A DNA stretch of 64,000 bases from an uncultured Pelagibacteraceae bacterium (GCA_902540235.1 CACBLI010000007.1:26450-90449); one strand, 5' to 3'; counted from the stretch's first letter, positions 18,097-26,912 are shown. Notes: generated by a model from the sequence alone, not told the origin. Program-made: numbers and translations.

Positions 18097-18195
18097 TTAG
18101 TACATCTTTAGCTTTTTCTTTTTAGCCATAGCAATTGCAGATTGTTGTTTTTTGCTTTTGCTTTTACCTTTTTTGTTTTTCTTTTTTCCGTACAT
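18097..18195 (-). CDS. 32-residue lysine-rich micro-protein
   Basis: The ATG at 18195 shares its first base with the TAA of the upstream membrane-protein gene (TAATG). The peptide starts MYGKKKNKKGKSKSKK and ends AMAKKKKLKMY. Nearly half of the residues are lysine. Perfect packing between two other ORFs argues for a real gene. Function unknown. Confidence 0.5.
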   Translation of the reverse strand: MYGKKKNKKGKSKSKKQQSAIAMAKKKKLKMY

Positions 18196-18560
18196 TATTT
18201 TTTCCCCTTTATGTTTTTAAGAGTAGACATTCCAAAACTTCCTGAAAATACAATAAGGACTGCCCACCAAAATTCAGTTGGTGCTGATTTAAGTATTTCA
18301 AAACCTTTCATCATATAAGGTTGAGAAAATGGTAGAAAAGTAAAAATAAAAATAGCACTAATTAAAAGAGTTAATATTTCATCTTTAATTGAGTGTTCTT
18401 GTTGTCTTACTTGTTCAACAGAAACAGTTTTTACTGCTTCAATTTCTTTTGCTCTAATTATTTTATCTTTCTCCATTTTATGATTTATTCCATCTATGAC
18501 TTTAGAACCAATCATTCTAGTCAATGGATTTTTCAAAACTGGTAAAATAAAATTAAGCAT
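18195..18560 (-). CDS. Two-helix membrane protein, holin-like
   Basis: A 121-residue protein with an amphipathic basic N-terminal half (residues 20-60) and two predicted membrane helices at about 62-82 (EILTLLISAIFIFTFLPF) and 95-113 (EFWWAVLIVFSGSFGM). Similar proteins with the pattern DE(I/F)...LPF...F..L...P.(E/W)(F/Y)W occur between scaffold and capsid genes of marine phages and are often called holins. A second holin candidate lies at 2547-2786. Which one triggers lysis cannot be told from sequence. Confidence 0.6.
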   Translation of the reverse strand: MLNFILPVLKNPLTRMIGSKVIDGINHKMEKDKIIRAKEIEAVKTVSVEQVRQQEHSIKDEILTLLISAIFIFTFLPFSQPYMMKGFEILKSAPTEFWWAVLIVFSGSFGMSTLKNIKGKK

Positions 18561-18777
18561 TTCTTGCTCTATTCCTTTTTATTGATGATACTCTTAAATT
18601 AGAAGGTGAGTTATTTCTTGGGTTGCTATCTTTGTGGTCTACATCTTTACCTGCAAGTTTAGCTTTACCAAGTCTCTTAGCCATTAAACGTCTAGCTATA
18701 TTTCTGCTAGACCTATTCTTACGTTGTTCTGGTTTTGAGTGATAGTTTTTGTACTCACGTTTATAATTTCTTTCCAT
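18553..18777 (-). CDS. Small HNH-like protein
   Basis: A 74-residue, very basic protein. The C-terminal half has VDHKDSNPRNNSPSNLRVSS, which fits the HNH core (DH...N...N). The N-terminal half is Arg/Lys-rich (EYKNYHSKPEQRKNRSSRN). Similar small proteins sit next to scaffold genes in marine phages and may be trimmed nucleases or structural proteins. The motif is seen; nuclease activity is inference, since the domain is very short. It abuts the scaffold gene at 18777. Confidence 0.6.
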   Translation of the reverse strand: MERNYKREYKNYHSKPEQRKNRSSRNIARRLMAKRLGKAKLAGKDVDHKDSNPRNNSPSNLRVSSIKRNRARNA

Positions 18778-19574
18778 TAGATTACAGAACTTCTCGCTAG
18801 TTTATCTTCTACTTCTTTTCTAAACGCAGGGTCTTTACTGTATCTTGGGTCATTCATTGCTTCAGTGACTTGTGCTACTGATTGAAAAGTATCTGTTGCA
18901 ACATTTTCTGTATCACCTTCAAACAAAGATTGTTGTGGATTATCTGCAGTCATACCTGCACGTGCCATTAGTCCAGTCACGGCTTGTTTAACTTGTTCAG
19001 TACTTCCATTATCTATTGTGTCATTGAAAGCGTCTTTTTCAGATTGTGATAAATTCTTTGCAGACCAATCTAAAAGGTTTGCATAGTTATCTTGTCCACC
19101 GACAACATTATGAATAGTTGCAACATCATTATCTGCTAGTGCTTTTTGACCTGCAATATATCCATCAACTAAATCTCTAGATAAACCCATACCTTCTAAT
19201 TCAGTATAACTTTTATCTGAGAGTTCGTTGTTTTCAGTGTACTCCTCATAATACTTATCAAGTTGTTGTACTTCCTGAGGAACTTCTTCAGTACTTTCTG
19301 CAACTTCTTCTTTCGGTGCAGACATTTTCTTTTCAAGTTCACCATATGCTTTTGCTAAATCTTCTGCAGAAGCAAATTTCTCAGGCAACCAATTAGGTCT
19401 AACTTCTTGGTCTGAGGTTTGTTTTTCTGTTTCTGGTTGAGATATATTTACACTCTCACCATTATTATTAACAACACCTTCATTAACATTAACACCTTGT
19501 TTGGCTAAATCTTCCTGAGATTGTTCTAATGTTTTTTCAGTATTGTCTGGATTTATTTCAACTCTATCAGTCAT
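18777..19574 (-). CDS. Capsid assembly scaffold (T7 gp9-like)
   Basis: A 265-residue, acidic, Gln/Glu-rich protein between portal and capsid genes. LPEKFASAEDLAKAYGELEKKM at about residues 64-85 is a signature of gp9-type scaffolds. The C-terminal helix (YSKDPAFRKEVEDKLARSSV) is the usual capsid-binding end. It guides procapsid assembly and is not in the mature virion. Length is close to T7 gp9 (307). Confidence 0.9.
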   Translation of the reverse strand: MTDRVEINPDNTEKTLEQSQEDLAKQGVNVNEGVVNNNGESVNISQPETEKQTSDQEVRPNWLPEKFASAEDLAKAYGELEKKMSAPKEEVAESTEEVPQEVQQLDKYYEEYTENNELSDKSYTELEGMGLSRDLVDGYIAGQKALADNDVATIHNVVGGQDNYANLLDWSAKNLSQSEKDAFNDTIDNGSTEQVKQAVTGLMARAGMTADNPQQSLFEGDTENVATDTFQSVAQVTEAMNDPRYSKDPAFRKEVEDKLARSSVI

Positions 19575-19577
19575 TTA

Positions 19578-21179
19578 TTATTCTCCTTGTAATGATACTT
19601 GCCCTTCACCATCAATTTGAGGTCTGACATTAGAATTAGCGAGTTGCTTTCCTGCTTCTATTGCTACTCTTGGGTCAGCTAGTGCCTGTTGTGCAAATTG
19701 TTGTTGTTGGGCTTGTTGTTGTTCTTGTTGGATTTGTTCGTTTGATTTAATTAATCCCTGAGTATCAATACCGTTTGCTACTGCAAATTTCTTAATAGCG
19801 TCATCAAGATTAATATGTCTTGCAAGTGTTTCAGCACCTAAAGTACCTGCTAGGTCTGACATAAATTGAAGTAATCTCAACCTGTCACTTGCTCTACCAA
19901 GTGCTTCCATTCCAACAATGATTTTTGTTTTCACAATATCTTTTGGAAGTTCTGGTAAAAGTTTCTGTTGTCTTAACATCGCTAATTTAGTGTTGATGTA
20001 AGGCAACTGAAATTCTGTTGTTAATATTCCGTAAACGCCACCTAAAGCGTCTTGTAATTCGTTAGCTACTAATTGTACTTCTGTAGCCGTCACTCTTTCT
20101 GCTTGTCGTTGAACACTTGCATTTAAAAGAAAAGCAAACTGAAGTCTTTGTTCAATTCTATTCATTGCTTCAAACGTCACTCTAAAATCTCCAAACTTAT
20201 TAGCTTGAAGAACTGAAACGTCACCTGCACTACCTTCTATGATTGCGCCATTAGGTGCTTTAGCAATTGCACTTGCTCTAGTTGTTCCTGATGGATTTAC
20301 CATTAAAAGCATTTTTGCTGAAGCTGATGAACCTTCTAATATTGCTCTTGATAAACCTTCTAAAGATTTAAGGTCACCAAGATACATTTCTGTATGACCT
20401 CTACCGTAGTTAGCACCATCTATTCTGTTAAATCTTAATGCTAAATATGGAAGTTTATCTAAATCAAATTTTGCAGAATTAACAATCTTACCTTTTACTT
20501 CCTGCATTACAGAAAAATTATTTTTTTCTCTTTTAATACAAGTAAATAAATTAATTATTTTTTGTTCTTCTTGAACAACATTACCTATAATTTGTGATAG
20601 TTTTTTTGGTAAAGTGTTAGGTGATAAACTTTCTTTAATAATTATTTTTAAAATTTTACCTTGTGGGTCTCTCTTAACTACATAGTTATCTAATCTATAA
20701 ACTCTTAATCCATCGTCTGTTAATTTTAATAAAGCATTACCAGAAATAATTAGATGTTTTAACGCTTCATATACTGCAACCCTGTCATTGTTTCTTTCAA
20801 TGCTATCCATAACTGCTTTTTCAATTTTTGCTAAACCTTGCTCAATTGTAGCTTTTTGTTGTGGGTCACCTTGAATTTGTCTGTAGACTAAATCATCAAC
20901 ATCTAATCTAAAGAAAGGTGCTTGTGGTGGAAATAAAGCTAACATTAATTTACTAGCTAAATTCATTACACCTCTTGCACCAATAGCTTGATAAGGCGTT
21001 GGATATGTTGTTGCCTGATTACTACCTGCAGGTGGATATAAATATGGAATAGTTAGTTCGGCACTCTCTCTTGCTCTTTCCAGATAAATTTCTCTATCTA
21101 TCTCCATCTTTTGATACTGACTTTCGATAGAAGATTTATCGTCTATGGAAGTAGAAAATCCAAACTCATATCTTTCCAT
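19578..21179 (-). CDS. Portal / head-tail connector (T7 gp8-like)
   Basis: A 533-residue protein, the same length as T7 gp8 (536). Family motifs include RARESAELTIPYLYPPAG near residue 35, NLASKLMLALFPP at about 75-87, and VTATEVQLVANELQDALGG around 365. The C-terminus is glutamine-rich. It forms the dodecameric DNA entry and exit ring. It starts one base after the gp7.3-like gene ends. Confidence 0.95.
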   Translation of the reverse strand: MERYEFGFSTSIDDKSSIESQYQKMEIDREIYLERARESAELTIPYLYPPAGSNQATTYPTPYQAIGARGVMNLASKLMLALFPPQAPFFRLDVDDLVYRQIQGDPQQKATIEQGLAKIEKAVMDSIERNNDRVAVYEALKHLIISGNALLKLTDDGLRVYRLDNYVVKRDPQGKILKIIIKESLSPNTLPKKLSQIIGNVVQEEQKIINLFTCIKREKNNFSVMQEVKGKIVNSAKFDLDKLPYLALRFNRIDGANYGRGHTEMYLGDLKSLEGLSRAILEGSSASAKMLLMVNPSGTTRASAIAKAPNGAIIEGSAGDVSVLQANKFGDFRVTFEAMNRIEQRLQFAFLLNASVQRQAERVTATEVQLVANELQDALGGVYGILTTEFQLPYINTKLAMLRQQKLLPELPKDIVKTKIIVGMEALGRASDRLRLLQFMSDLAGTLGAETLARHINLDDAIKKFAVANGIDTQGLIKSNEQIQQEQQQAQQQQFAQQALADPRVAIEAGKQLANSNVRPQIDGEGQVSLQGE

Positions 21180-21418
21180 TATGCACTTGGTATATTAAGA
21201 CCACTCTTTGTAAGACCAGAAGTTGCTAGAGGTATTCTCAAAGTTCCTCTACCGACCCTTCTTCTTGCTACTCTTGAAGCAACAGTTGTGTCTCTACCTT
21301 CAGCGTCTGCAGAAGTAGGTGCAACTTGTTTAGTTGTTGCGCTTGATACACTTGGTGGTGTAGCAGGAATTGGTTCTGGTGCTGGTGGTGGCGCAGGGGC
21401 TTTTACACTTACACACAT
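21179..21418 (-). CDS. Proline/alanine-rich virion protein (T7 gp7.3-like)
   Basis: A 79-residue protein. Residues 6-25 are Pro/Ala/Glu-rich, and the C-terminus (SRVARRRVGRGTLRIPLATS, then GLTKSGLNIPSA) resembles the end of T7 gp7.3, which also closes with a GGINI-type tail. Like gp7.3, it lies immediately upstream of the portal gene. In T7 this protein is needed for adsorption and tail assembly. The match is short, so the call rests on position plus the C-terminal pattern. Confidence 0.6.
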   Translation of the reverse strand: MCVSVKAPAPPPAPEPIPATPPSVSSATTKQVAPTSADAEGRDTTVASRVARRRVGRGTLRIPLATSGLTKSGLNIPSA

Positions 21419-21419
21419 A

Positions 21420-21599
21420 TTAGTTTTCTCCTTGTATTTTAAATTGTTCGATTAAATGATTTACGACTGACCTTTGACCTGATTTGTAAAAGACTTCTTT
21501 TTCTGTATCTTTTAAATCAGCACATTTGTCAGGAAACAATTGTTCTAAATAATTAATAAGTTCTTCACTTATTAGTGGGGTTTTTATCTTTTTTTGCAT
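21420..21599 (-). CDS. 59-residue conserved phage protein
   Basis: ATG at 21599 with AGGAG nine bases upstream; stop two bases before the next gene. The sequence has LISEELINYLEQLFPDKCAD and then VFYKSGQRSVVNHLIEQF, a pattern (ELxxYLExxFPxK...GQxSVVxxL) I associate with small proteins upstream of portal genes in marine T7-like phages. It overlaps the upstream gene by 35 bases. Function unknown. Confidence 0.65.
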   Translation of the reverse strand: MQKKIKTPLISEELINYLEQLFPDKCADLKDTEKEVFYKSGQRSVVNHLIEQFKIQGEN

Positions 21600-21912
21600 T
21601 AGATACTCCTAAAGTGGAACTTATTTCAGACCTTTTACTTGCAATATGTCCTGCAATGGCTTGATAACCACAACCATCTACATAGTCATCAATGTTATGT
21701 TCACCTGCTTGTGACCTTGCTATTTTTAGCAAAGTCATCAGTTGAGCAACGTCTTCAGGTGTCAAAACTATCATCAGTTTTGTTTTGTTCTGTAAATACG
21801 AAGACCACAATCTAGCAATGTTTTCGTGATTAGCTACTTTATCACCGTGTGTCTTAGCACGACTGTCATTAACTAGCTTCTCGGTTTTCTTCAAAATGTC
21901 TGTAGTGTTCAT
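21565..21912 (-). CDS. DUF6378-like phage protein
   Basis: A protein of about 115 residues. I chose ATG 21912 (MNTTDILKKTEKLV) because GGAG lies eight bases upstream; an earlier in-frame codon at 21960 lacks this. The body (AKTHGDKVANHENIARLWSS, LTPEDVAQLMTLLKIARSQAG, DDYVDGCGY) matches DUF6378, a domain found in many phages between replication and structural genes. Function unknown. It overlaps the exonuclease gene. Confidence 0.75.
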   Translation of the reverse strand: MNTTDILKKTEKLVNDSRAKTHGDKVANHENIARLWSSYLQNKTKLMIVLTPEDVAQLMTLLKIARSQAGEHNIDDYVDGCGYQAIAGHIASKRSEISSTLGVSNAKKDKNPTNK

Positions 21913-22684
21913 ATTTATAACTCCATAATTTAGGTTCTTGTTTTTTGTAATCGTATTCACCTTCTCTTAGTATTCTTGCTAGTCTACTTTGGTGATATGC
22001 GTCTTCAATTGTGTATCCATTTCTTTGATACTCTTGAAGTACGGCTTCCCACATTAAAGATATGTTTTTCTTACCATCAAGTATTCTACTTGCCTTGACT
22101 GCACCGACACCTTTACACCCAATATAACCATCTGACTTGTCGCCAGTTAAAACCTGAGTACAAAAGTTTAAATCAGCTTTTTGCGTATCTACAAATTCAA
22201 TACTGTCGTCTATGATAAAACAATGCCACGCAGGAATTGTTCTCATATCTTTGTCACCAGAAACAATGACACAATTATCTTTGTAGTCACCAGTTGCTAG
22301 TAATCCTAAAGTGTCATCACCTTCTAAGAAAGGATAACTTAATGTTTTGTGAGTTTGTTCTATCCAAAGTCTTAGTGGTTTATATGTAATTGGTTTTCTA
22401 ATACCTTTTCTAAAAGACTTATAATCTAAATCTAATTGCTTTCTGTAATTAGAAACATCAGAAAATGCTATAATGCACATAGCAGAATTTGTAAGTCTCA
22501 TATAATAAGCAATTGCCTGTTTCCAAAATTGCTTACATTTGTCTAAGTCACAATGTAAAGTCCATACATCGTCTTCCCACTCAATAGTTTCTTCTAAAGC
22601 AGAAGTAATCTTATAAGCAAGTAAGTCTCCATCAACTAACATTGTTTTCTTTTTGTTAGCGTGAAACTCATTTAAGTTTTTCAT
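21869..22684 (-). CDS. 5'-3' exonuclease (T7 gp6-like, FEN family)
   Basis: A 271-residue protein with a PIN/FEN nuclease core: MLVDGDLLAYKI at residues 15-26, an EGDDTLGLLA acidic cluster near 120, VSGDKDM near 140, and a helix-hairpin-helix at about 175-195 (GDKSDGYIGCKGVGAVKAS). It degrades host DNA and removes RNA primers in T7-like replication. It lies downstream of DNA polymerase as in T7. The catalytic acidic residues appear intact. Confidence 0.9.
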   Translation of the reverse strand: MKNLNEFHANKKKTMLVDGDLLAYKITSALEETIEWEDDVWTLHCDLDKCKQFWKQAIAYYMRLTNSAMCIIAFSDVSNYRKQLDLDYKSFRKGIRKPITYKPLRLWIEQTHKTLSYPFLEGDDTLGLLATGDYKDNCVIVSGDKDMRTIPAWHCFIIDDSIEFVDTQKADLNFCTQVLTGDKSDGYIGCKGVGAVKASRILDGKKNISLMWEAVLQEYQRNGYTIEDAYHQSRLARILREGEYDYKKQEPKLWSYKYEHYRHFEENREAS

Positions 22685-22928
22685 ATATTCTCCTCATTGA
22701 TTTAATTGTGGCACGTGGAAGTACGTTAGTATCTGCAAACGTAAATTCCTTATCGTCCTTGTTTATTGAATACGAAGCAAAAGTTTTGACTGTCTTTTTG
22801 TCTTTAGAATAAACGTATGCTTCTATTACACATTCTTCAGGTGTAAATTCTTTAAGTTCTTTTTCTGATTGCCAACCACTATTTGCAGTTGGGTCTAGAA
22901 ATACAATTTTATATTTTTTATATTTCAT
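22668..22928 (-). CDS. Hypothetical phage protein between nuclease and exonuclease genes
   Basis: A protein of about 86 residues. ATG 22928 (MKYKKYKIVFLDPTANSGW) is the most plausible start; the open frame extends to 22985 but would overlap its neighbour more. The mixed alpha/beta pattern (EECVIEAYVYSKDKKTVKTF) has no motif I recognise. It sits inside the replication cluster, so a DNA-metabolism role is only a guess. Confidence 0.6.
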   Translation of the reverse strand: MKYKKYKIVFLDPTANSGWQSEKELKEFTPEECVIEAYVYSKDKKTVKTFASYSINKDDKEFTFADTNVLPRATIKSMRRIYEKLK

Positions 22929-23304
22929 ATTGCAGTAATGCTTCCTTTGGAACGCAGTGACCTTTACTTTCCCAGTTATCGCCACCTGATTTAATTGGAA
23001 ATTTCTTCATTAATTTTTTTAGAATTTTTGTTGGAATGAGAACCCAAACTTGGTCTTTACGTTCTTCTTTCCATAAACAAAAAGCAAAATAGATTGCTTT
23101 TGTGTTCATTATTCCTGAAGGTTTTCCGTTGTCTTCTATTTCAACAAAGACATTTCCAGTCTTTTGACAGACCCTATCTGTCTTAACTTCTACTAATTTA
23201 TTATTAAATATTTCTTGAAGTTCGTTTTCTTTCTCTTGTCCGAATTTTAAATCCAAGTCAAAATGAGGTCTTGCTTTAGTGTGTATCACTCCAATTCTGT
23301 CCAA
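22918..23304 (-). CDS. Probable PD-(D/E)XK nuclease
   Basis: A 128-residue protein. The N-terminal part has FGQEKENELQEIFNNK, followed by LVEVKTDRVCQKTGNVFVE. This is the usual layout of a PD-(D/E)XK core: a glutamate in the first helix, then an EVK catalytic strand and a following acidic strand. The start overlaps the DNA polymerase end by 29 bases. It may process replication or recombination intermediates. The fold call is from motif spacing only; endonuclease I is encoded separately at 27371-27802. Confidence 0.55.
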   Translation of the reverse strand: MDRIGVIHTKARPHFDLDLKFGQEKENELQEIFNNKLVEVKTDRVCQKTGNVFVEIEDNGKPSGIMNTKAIYFAFCLWKEERKDQVWVLIPTKILKKLMKKFPIKSGGDNWESKGHCVPKEALLQYEI

Positions 23305-25039
23305 CCTTAATCTCTCCGTCTAATGGACATCTAAAGTTAAAATGCTCTTGTGTTTTTTTGAATATTGATTTTGTGATAGTTTTGAAGTCTTCTAGTTTAT
23401 CTTTATGTACTTCAAACTGTATTTCATCGTGTATATGCAAGACCTGCGCATAATCTTTACCCCACACAAATCCTGCTTTTTCTAGTTCTTGATTTAATAA
23501 TATAGTTCCTTGTTTTACTAATAAGCTACCTGCAGACTGTATTAATGTATTTAAAGAACTATGTTCTGCTCTACACATTAATTTTCTTTTATCTAAACCA
23601 TTAACAAAACCAGTTCTTCTATATTTAGAAACAACTGCGTCTTTTAAAGTTTTAAGTGCAGGTAATTTTTTCTCAAAAGTATCTCTTATTCTTTTGGCTT
23701 CGTCATAAGAGACGTTAAGTATCTCACCGAGTTTTTTATTTCCCCCACCATAAATGTAAGCATAAATAAAAGTTTTAGCTTTAGAACGTGAGGATAATCC
23801 GAGAGATTTTTGATTTTGGGAATGTATATCATCGGTAAGCAATTGTTTTTGAAAATATCCATTATCGTATACGCCCAAATAATGAGAAAGAACCCTAAGC
23901 TCGAGACCAGAAAAATCGACACCACACATAACCATATCGGTAGAAGCAGTAAATAAGGAACGAAGTTCTTTACCATATGGTAAATCGCTTGAACAAACCT
24001 GTGCAAGGTTTGGTGAGTGGTGAGTACACCTGCCAGTGACTGCCCCATTCGTAATAACTTGTCCATAAATTTTTCCTTTTTTAATTTGTTTTAAATATGC
24101 TTGGTCACCTTCTGAAAGTTGTCCAAGTCTTTTCTGTATCATCAAATATTCTGCAATAAGTTTTGCTTCAGGATAATTTAATGATTTTAATATTTTTTCA
24201 CTTACTTCAGGTTTACCACCTGCAGTAAAGTCTTTTGGTTTCCACCCTAAAGTTTTTAATCTAGAAGCAATATGGTCTCTAGAGTTAGGATTGAACGTGA
24301 TAGTTTTTGTAATTTTAACTGGTACTCCTGCTCTAATACCTCTTTTCTTATTATCTCTTTTATAAGTTTTATAACCTTGTACTTCTTCCCAAGACGGAAA
24401 TACTAGAGCCAACTGGTCAGCTAACTCTAGTCTCCGTTTTGTTAGGATAGATAAAAGGTTCTCAGCAGAACTCTCATCAAAACACACACCGAACATTTCT
24501 TGTTGCCTAATCCAGTGTGCGAATTGATGTTCTAAGAGGATAGCTTCTTTAGAATAGTTTGTTTTAATTATAAGGTCGTATAATTTGTGAGTGACTTCTA
24601 CGTCTCTTTCACAATAGTCTTGCATTTCAAGAGACCAAACATCAAATGTTGAATGTTCTTGATAATCACCTTTACGTAATCCTAATCGGTAGCCCCAACT
24701 TTCAAGTGAGTGTCTACCGATTAGTTTTGGTGGTAGGTTTTTAACTTTAAAATCTAATTCTTGTCTATTTGTCCAAATCAATCTTGAACATAAAAGAGTA
24801 TCTAAAATCTCTCCTTTATATTCATAATTAAATATCTTTTTAATTGCAGGTAAATCGAACCCTTGAATATTATGACCTATTAATAATGTTGCTTTCTTTA
24901 GCAACTCTAGACCATCATTCAGATTGTCAGGATTATATGAATATACCTTATTGGTTTCTATATCCTTAAAGACAATACAATGAATAACGTCTAATTTATC
25001 TAGAAACCCATTGGTCTCTAGGTCAATTATTAGCTTCAT
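23276..25039 (-). CDS. Family A DNA polymerase with 3'-5' exonuclease (T7 gp5-like)
   Basis: 587 residues. Exonuclease motifs: DLETNG (Asp6, Glu8), GHNIQGFDLP near 53, and YCERDVEVTHKLYD near 135. Polymerase motifs: VDFSGLELRVLSHY (A), KTFIYAYIYGGG (B), and HIHDEIQFEV (C). NPNSRDHI and YLMIQKRLGQLSEGD match T7 gp5 closely. The protein is about 115 residues shorter than T7 gp5, and the segment where T7 has its thioredoxin-binding loop is clearly reduced, so a different processivity strategy is likely. It replicates phage DNA with the primase-helicase. Confidence 0.95.
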   Translation of the reverse strand: MKLIIDLETNGFLDKLDVIHCIVFKDIETNKVYSYNPDNLNDGLELLKKATLLIGHNIQGFDLPAIKKIFNYEYKGEILDTLLCSRLIWTNRQELDFKVKNLPPKLIGRHSLESWGYRLGLRKGDYQEHSTFDVWSLEMQDYCERDVEVTHKLYDLIIKTNYSKEAILLEHQFAHWIRQQEMFGVCFDESSAENLLSILTKRRLELADQLALVFPSWEEVQGYKTYKRDNKKRGIRAGVPVKITKTITFNPNSRDHIASRLKTLGWKPKDFTAGGKPEVSEKILKSLNYPEAKLIAEYLMIQKRLGQLSEGDQAYLKQIKKGKIYGQVITNGAVTGRCTHHSPNLAQVCSSDLPYGKELRSLFTASTDMVMCGVDFSGLELRVLSHYLGVYDNGYFQKQLLTDDIHSQNQKSLGLSSRSKAKTFIYAYIYGGGNKKLGEILNVSYDEAKRIRDTFEKKLPALKTLKDAVVSKYRRTGFVNGLDKRKLMCRAEHSSLNTLIQSAGSLLVKQGTILLNQELEKAGFVWGKDYAQVLHIHDEIQFEVHKDKLEDFKTITKSIFKKTQEHFNFRCPLDGEIKVGQNWSDTH

Positions 25040-25309
25040 TTAATGTATTAAGTGAACTGTAATTTTTTCTGTACTTGGTAGTATTTCTCCTACGCCTTCA
25101 ATTGCTTTTTTAATTATTGCTCTTGCTTCAGCGTCACCACACATAATTACTGGGTGGACATTGTCGTATTTAATAGCGTTATAAATAGCCATCATAATTG
25201 TACGACAAGTTTGGAAAATTAATTGTTGTTGTTCAGTATCTAACTCTACGTAATCAGGTTTATCTACTAAATAACTTAAAATAAATTTAGTTAAAGTTGC
25301 TTCATTCAT
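25040..25309 (-). CDS. Hypothetical phage protein between helicase and polymerase
   Basis: A protein of about 89 residues. ATG 25309 (MNEATLTKFILSYLVDK) overlaps the helicase stop by eight bases and is the likely start; an upstream in-frame start at 25324 exists. The predicted mix of helices and strands (IFQTCRTIMMAIYNAIKYD) has no signature I know. Tight coupling to helicase and polymerase suggests a replication accessory role, by context only. Confidence 0.6.
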   Translation of the reverse strand: MNEATLTKFILSYLVDKPDYVELDTEQQQLIFQTCRTIMMAIYNAIKYDNVHPVIMCGDAEARAIIKKAIEGVGEILPSTEKITVHLIH

Positions 25310-26912
25310 CGAAGTTGCCTTCAACCAAACGACCTGTATCTTTGTTCCAAATTAAATCACAAGCAACACCAGTGTCACCTGTAAATCTATTTTTTAAAAC
25401 TCTTACAGTCATTATATTGTTTTCTGTTTCCGATTGTTGGTCTCTTTCAAAACCAATCACTGCGTCTGATAATTGTGCAAGTGAATGAGAACCCCTGAGG
25501 TGTGAAAGTGACGTTTGTATACCTTCTTCGTGTCCTGTTTTACTGTCCACTCTTTTCAAGTGTGAAACAACAAACATTCCACAATTAACTTCTTCAACTA
25601 ACTTTCTAAGGTTAGTCATTAAGTTGTCGATATTACGTCTCTCATCACCCTCAGAAATTCCTGATATAACAATGGAGATATGGTCTAAGAAAATATATTT
25701 ACAGTTAAGACCTTGAACCATAAATCTAATTCTATTTAGTAGGTCATCACTGTCTGAACTTCCAAAGTGGTCATAAAAGCATACCTTGTCTTTTATTTTT
25801 TCCCACGCTGAAATTAAATCTTTATCTGAAATCTTTTTTCTAACTTCTGGTATATGTATTGGTTGGTTTACTGCAAGAGAGACTAAACCTCTTACACTTC
25901 TCTTTACGCTTTCTTCTAAAGCAATGTATCCAACTTTATTTCCTTTATTAATTAAATCAAAAGCAAGTTCTCTACAAACTTGTGACTTACCAGTTCCTGA
26001 ACCTGCACATAGTAAAACTAATTCTTTAGGTCTGATACCTGATAGTTTTTTGTTTAATCCATCAAATACATATGGAACACTTTCAACATAATCATCTTTT
26101 AATAATAAATCTTTTGTATCATTACCTTCAATAATACCTTGTGGTGTGTAATGTTTAGCTTCAAAGATTGCGTCTATAATTTTATTACCTTTACCTTTTT
26201 GTAATAATTCACTTGCGTCTTTACCTTGAAGTTTAGCAATGAAACATTTTTTTACTGGTAAAATATTTGCACATTCAACACTAGCTTTCATTCCTGCTTC
26301 ATCAGTGTCAAACATCAGGATTATCTTTTCAAATTTAGATAACCATTCTAATTCTTGTTTTATATATTTTTTAGCTGACGCAGTTCCTGAAGGTATAGAA
26401 CAAACAGGATATTTATTGGAATTTACTTTTGATACACTAAGGCAATCTAATTCACCTTCTGTTAAAACTATTGTTCTTCCACCATCACGCCAATTTTGCT
26501 GACCGAATAAAGTAATTTTATCAGTATCACCAAGCCACTTAAAAGTTTTATCTTGAAATCGTAGCTTTTGCGCTACCTTGTTATAATGCTTGTCATAGTA
26601 ATTAGCGATTTGAACTGGTTTACCTTCATATTCGCCTTGCTGATAATCGAATACTTTACAAGTTTCCTCGTCTATATTTCGTCTATCTAATCTATTGTAA
26701 TTTCCATTTATCATATCAGTATTAATTTTTGTTTGAATTTGTTCTGGTAGAACACCAGTTGTTTTTTGATAATCGTGGCAACCGAAACAATAAGTATGGT
26801 TCTCGTAAACTCCGAGATTGTCTCGGCTACCACAATTTTCACAAGGTGCGTGATGAAGAAACTTTTCTTCAGGATTGGTCTTCAAGTTCCATCTCCTGTA
26901 AATCAGCTTCAT
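25302..26912 (-). CDS. Primase-helicase (T7 gp4-like)
   Basis: 536 residues (T7: 566). The N-terminal zinc finger has Cys24, Cys27, Cys42 and Cys45 (APCENCGS, YCFGCHDY). The TOPRIM primase core shows TEGELD at 151-156 and FDTDEAG at 201-207. The C-terminal RecA-like helicase has Walker A GSGTGKS at 304-310 and Walker B YIFLDHISIV. One protein thus primes and unwinds at the fork. The start overlaps the amidase gene by 44 bases. Confidence 0.95.
   Translation of the reverse strand: MKLIYRRWNLKTNPEEKFLHHAPCENCGSRDNLGVYENHTYCFGCHDYQKTTGVLPEQIQTKINTDMINGNYNRLDRRNIDEETCKVFDYQQGEYEGKPVQIANYYDKHYNKVAQKLRFQDKTFKWLGDTDKITLFGQQNWRDGGRTIVLTEGELDCLSVSKVNSNKYPVCSIPSGTASAKKYIKQELEWLSKFEKIILMFDTDEAGMKASVECANILPVKKCFIAKLQGKDASELLQKGKGNKIIDAIFEAKHYTPQGIIEGNDTKDLLLKDDYVESVPYVFDGLNKKLSGIRPKELVLLCAGSGTGKSQVCRELAFDLINKGNKVGYIALEESVKRSVRGLVSLAVNQPIHIPEVRKKISDKDLISAWEKIKDKVCFYDHFGSSDSDDLLNRIRFMVQGLNCKYIFLDHISIVISGISEGDERRNIDNLMTNLRKLVEEVNCGMFVVSHLKRVDSKTGHEEGIQTSLSHLRGSHSLAQLSDAVIGFERDQQSETENNIMTVRVLKNRFTGDTGVACDLIWNKDTGRLVEGNFDE

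Noticed and set aside
23686..24066. 126-codon minus-strand ORF within DNA polymerase
   Set aside because: It overlaps the intact polymerase frame through motif A; the polymerase frame shows full motif conservation, so this is a shadow.
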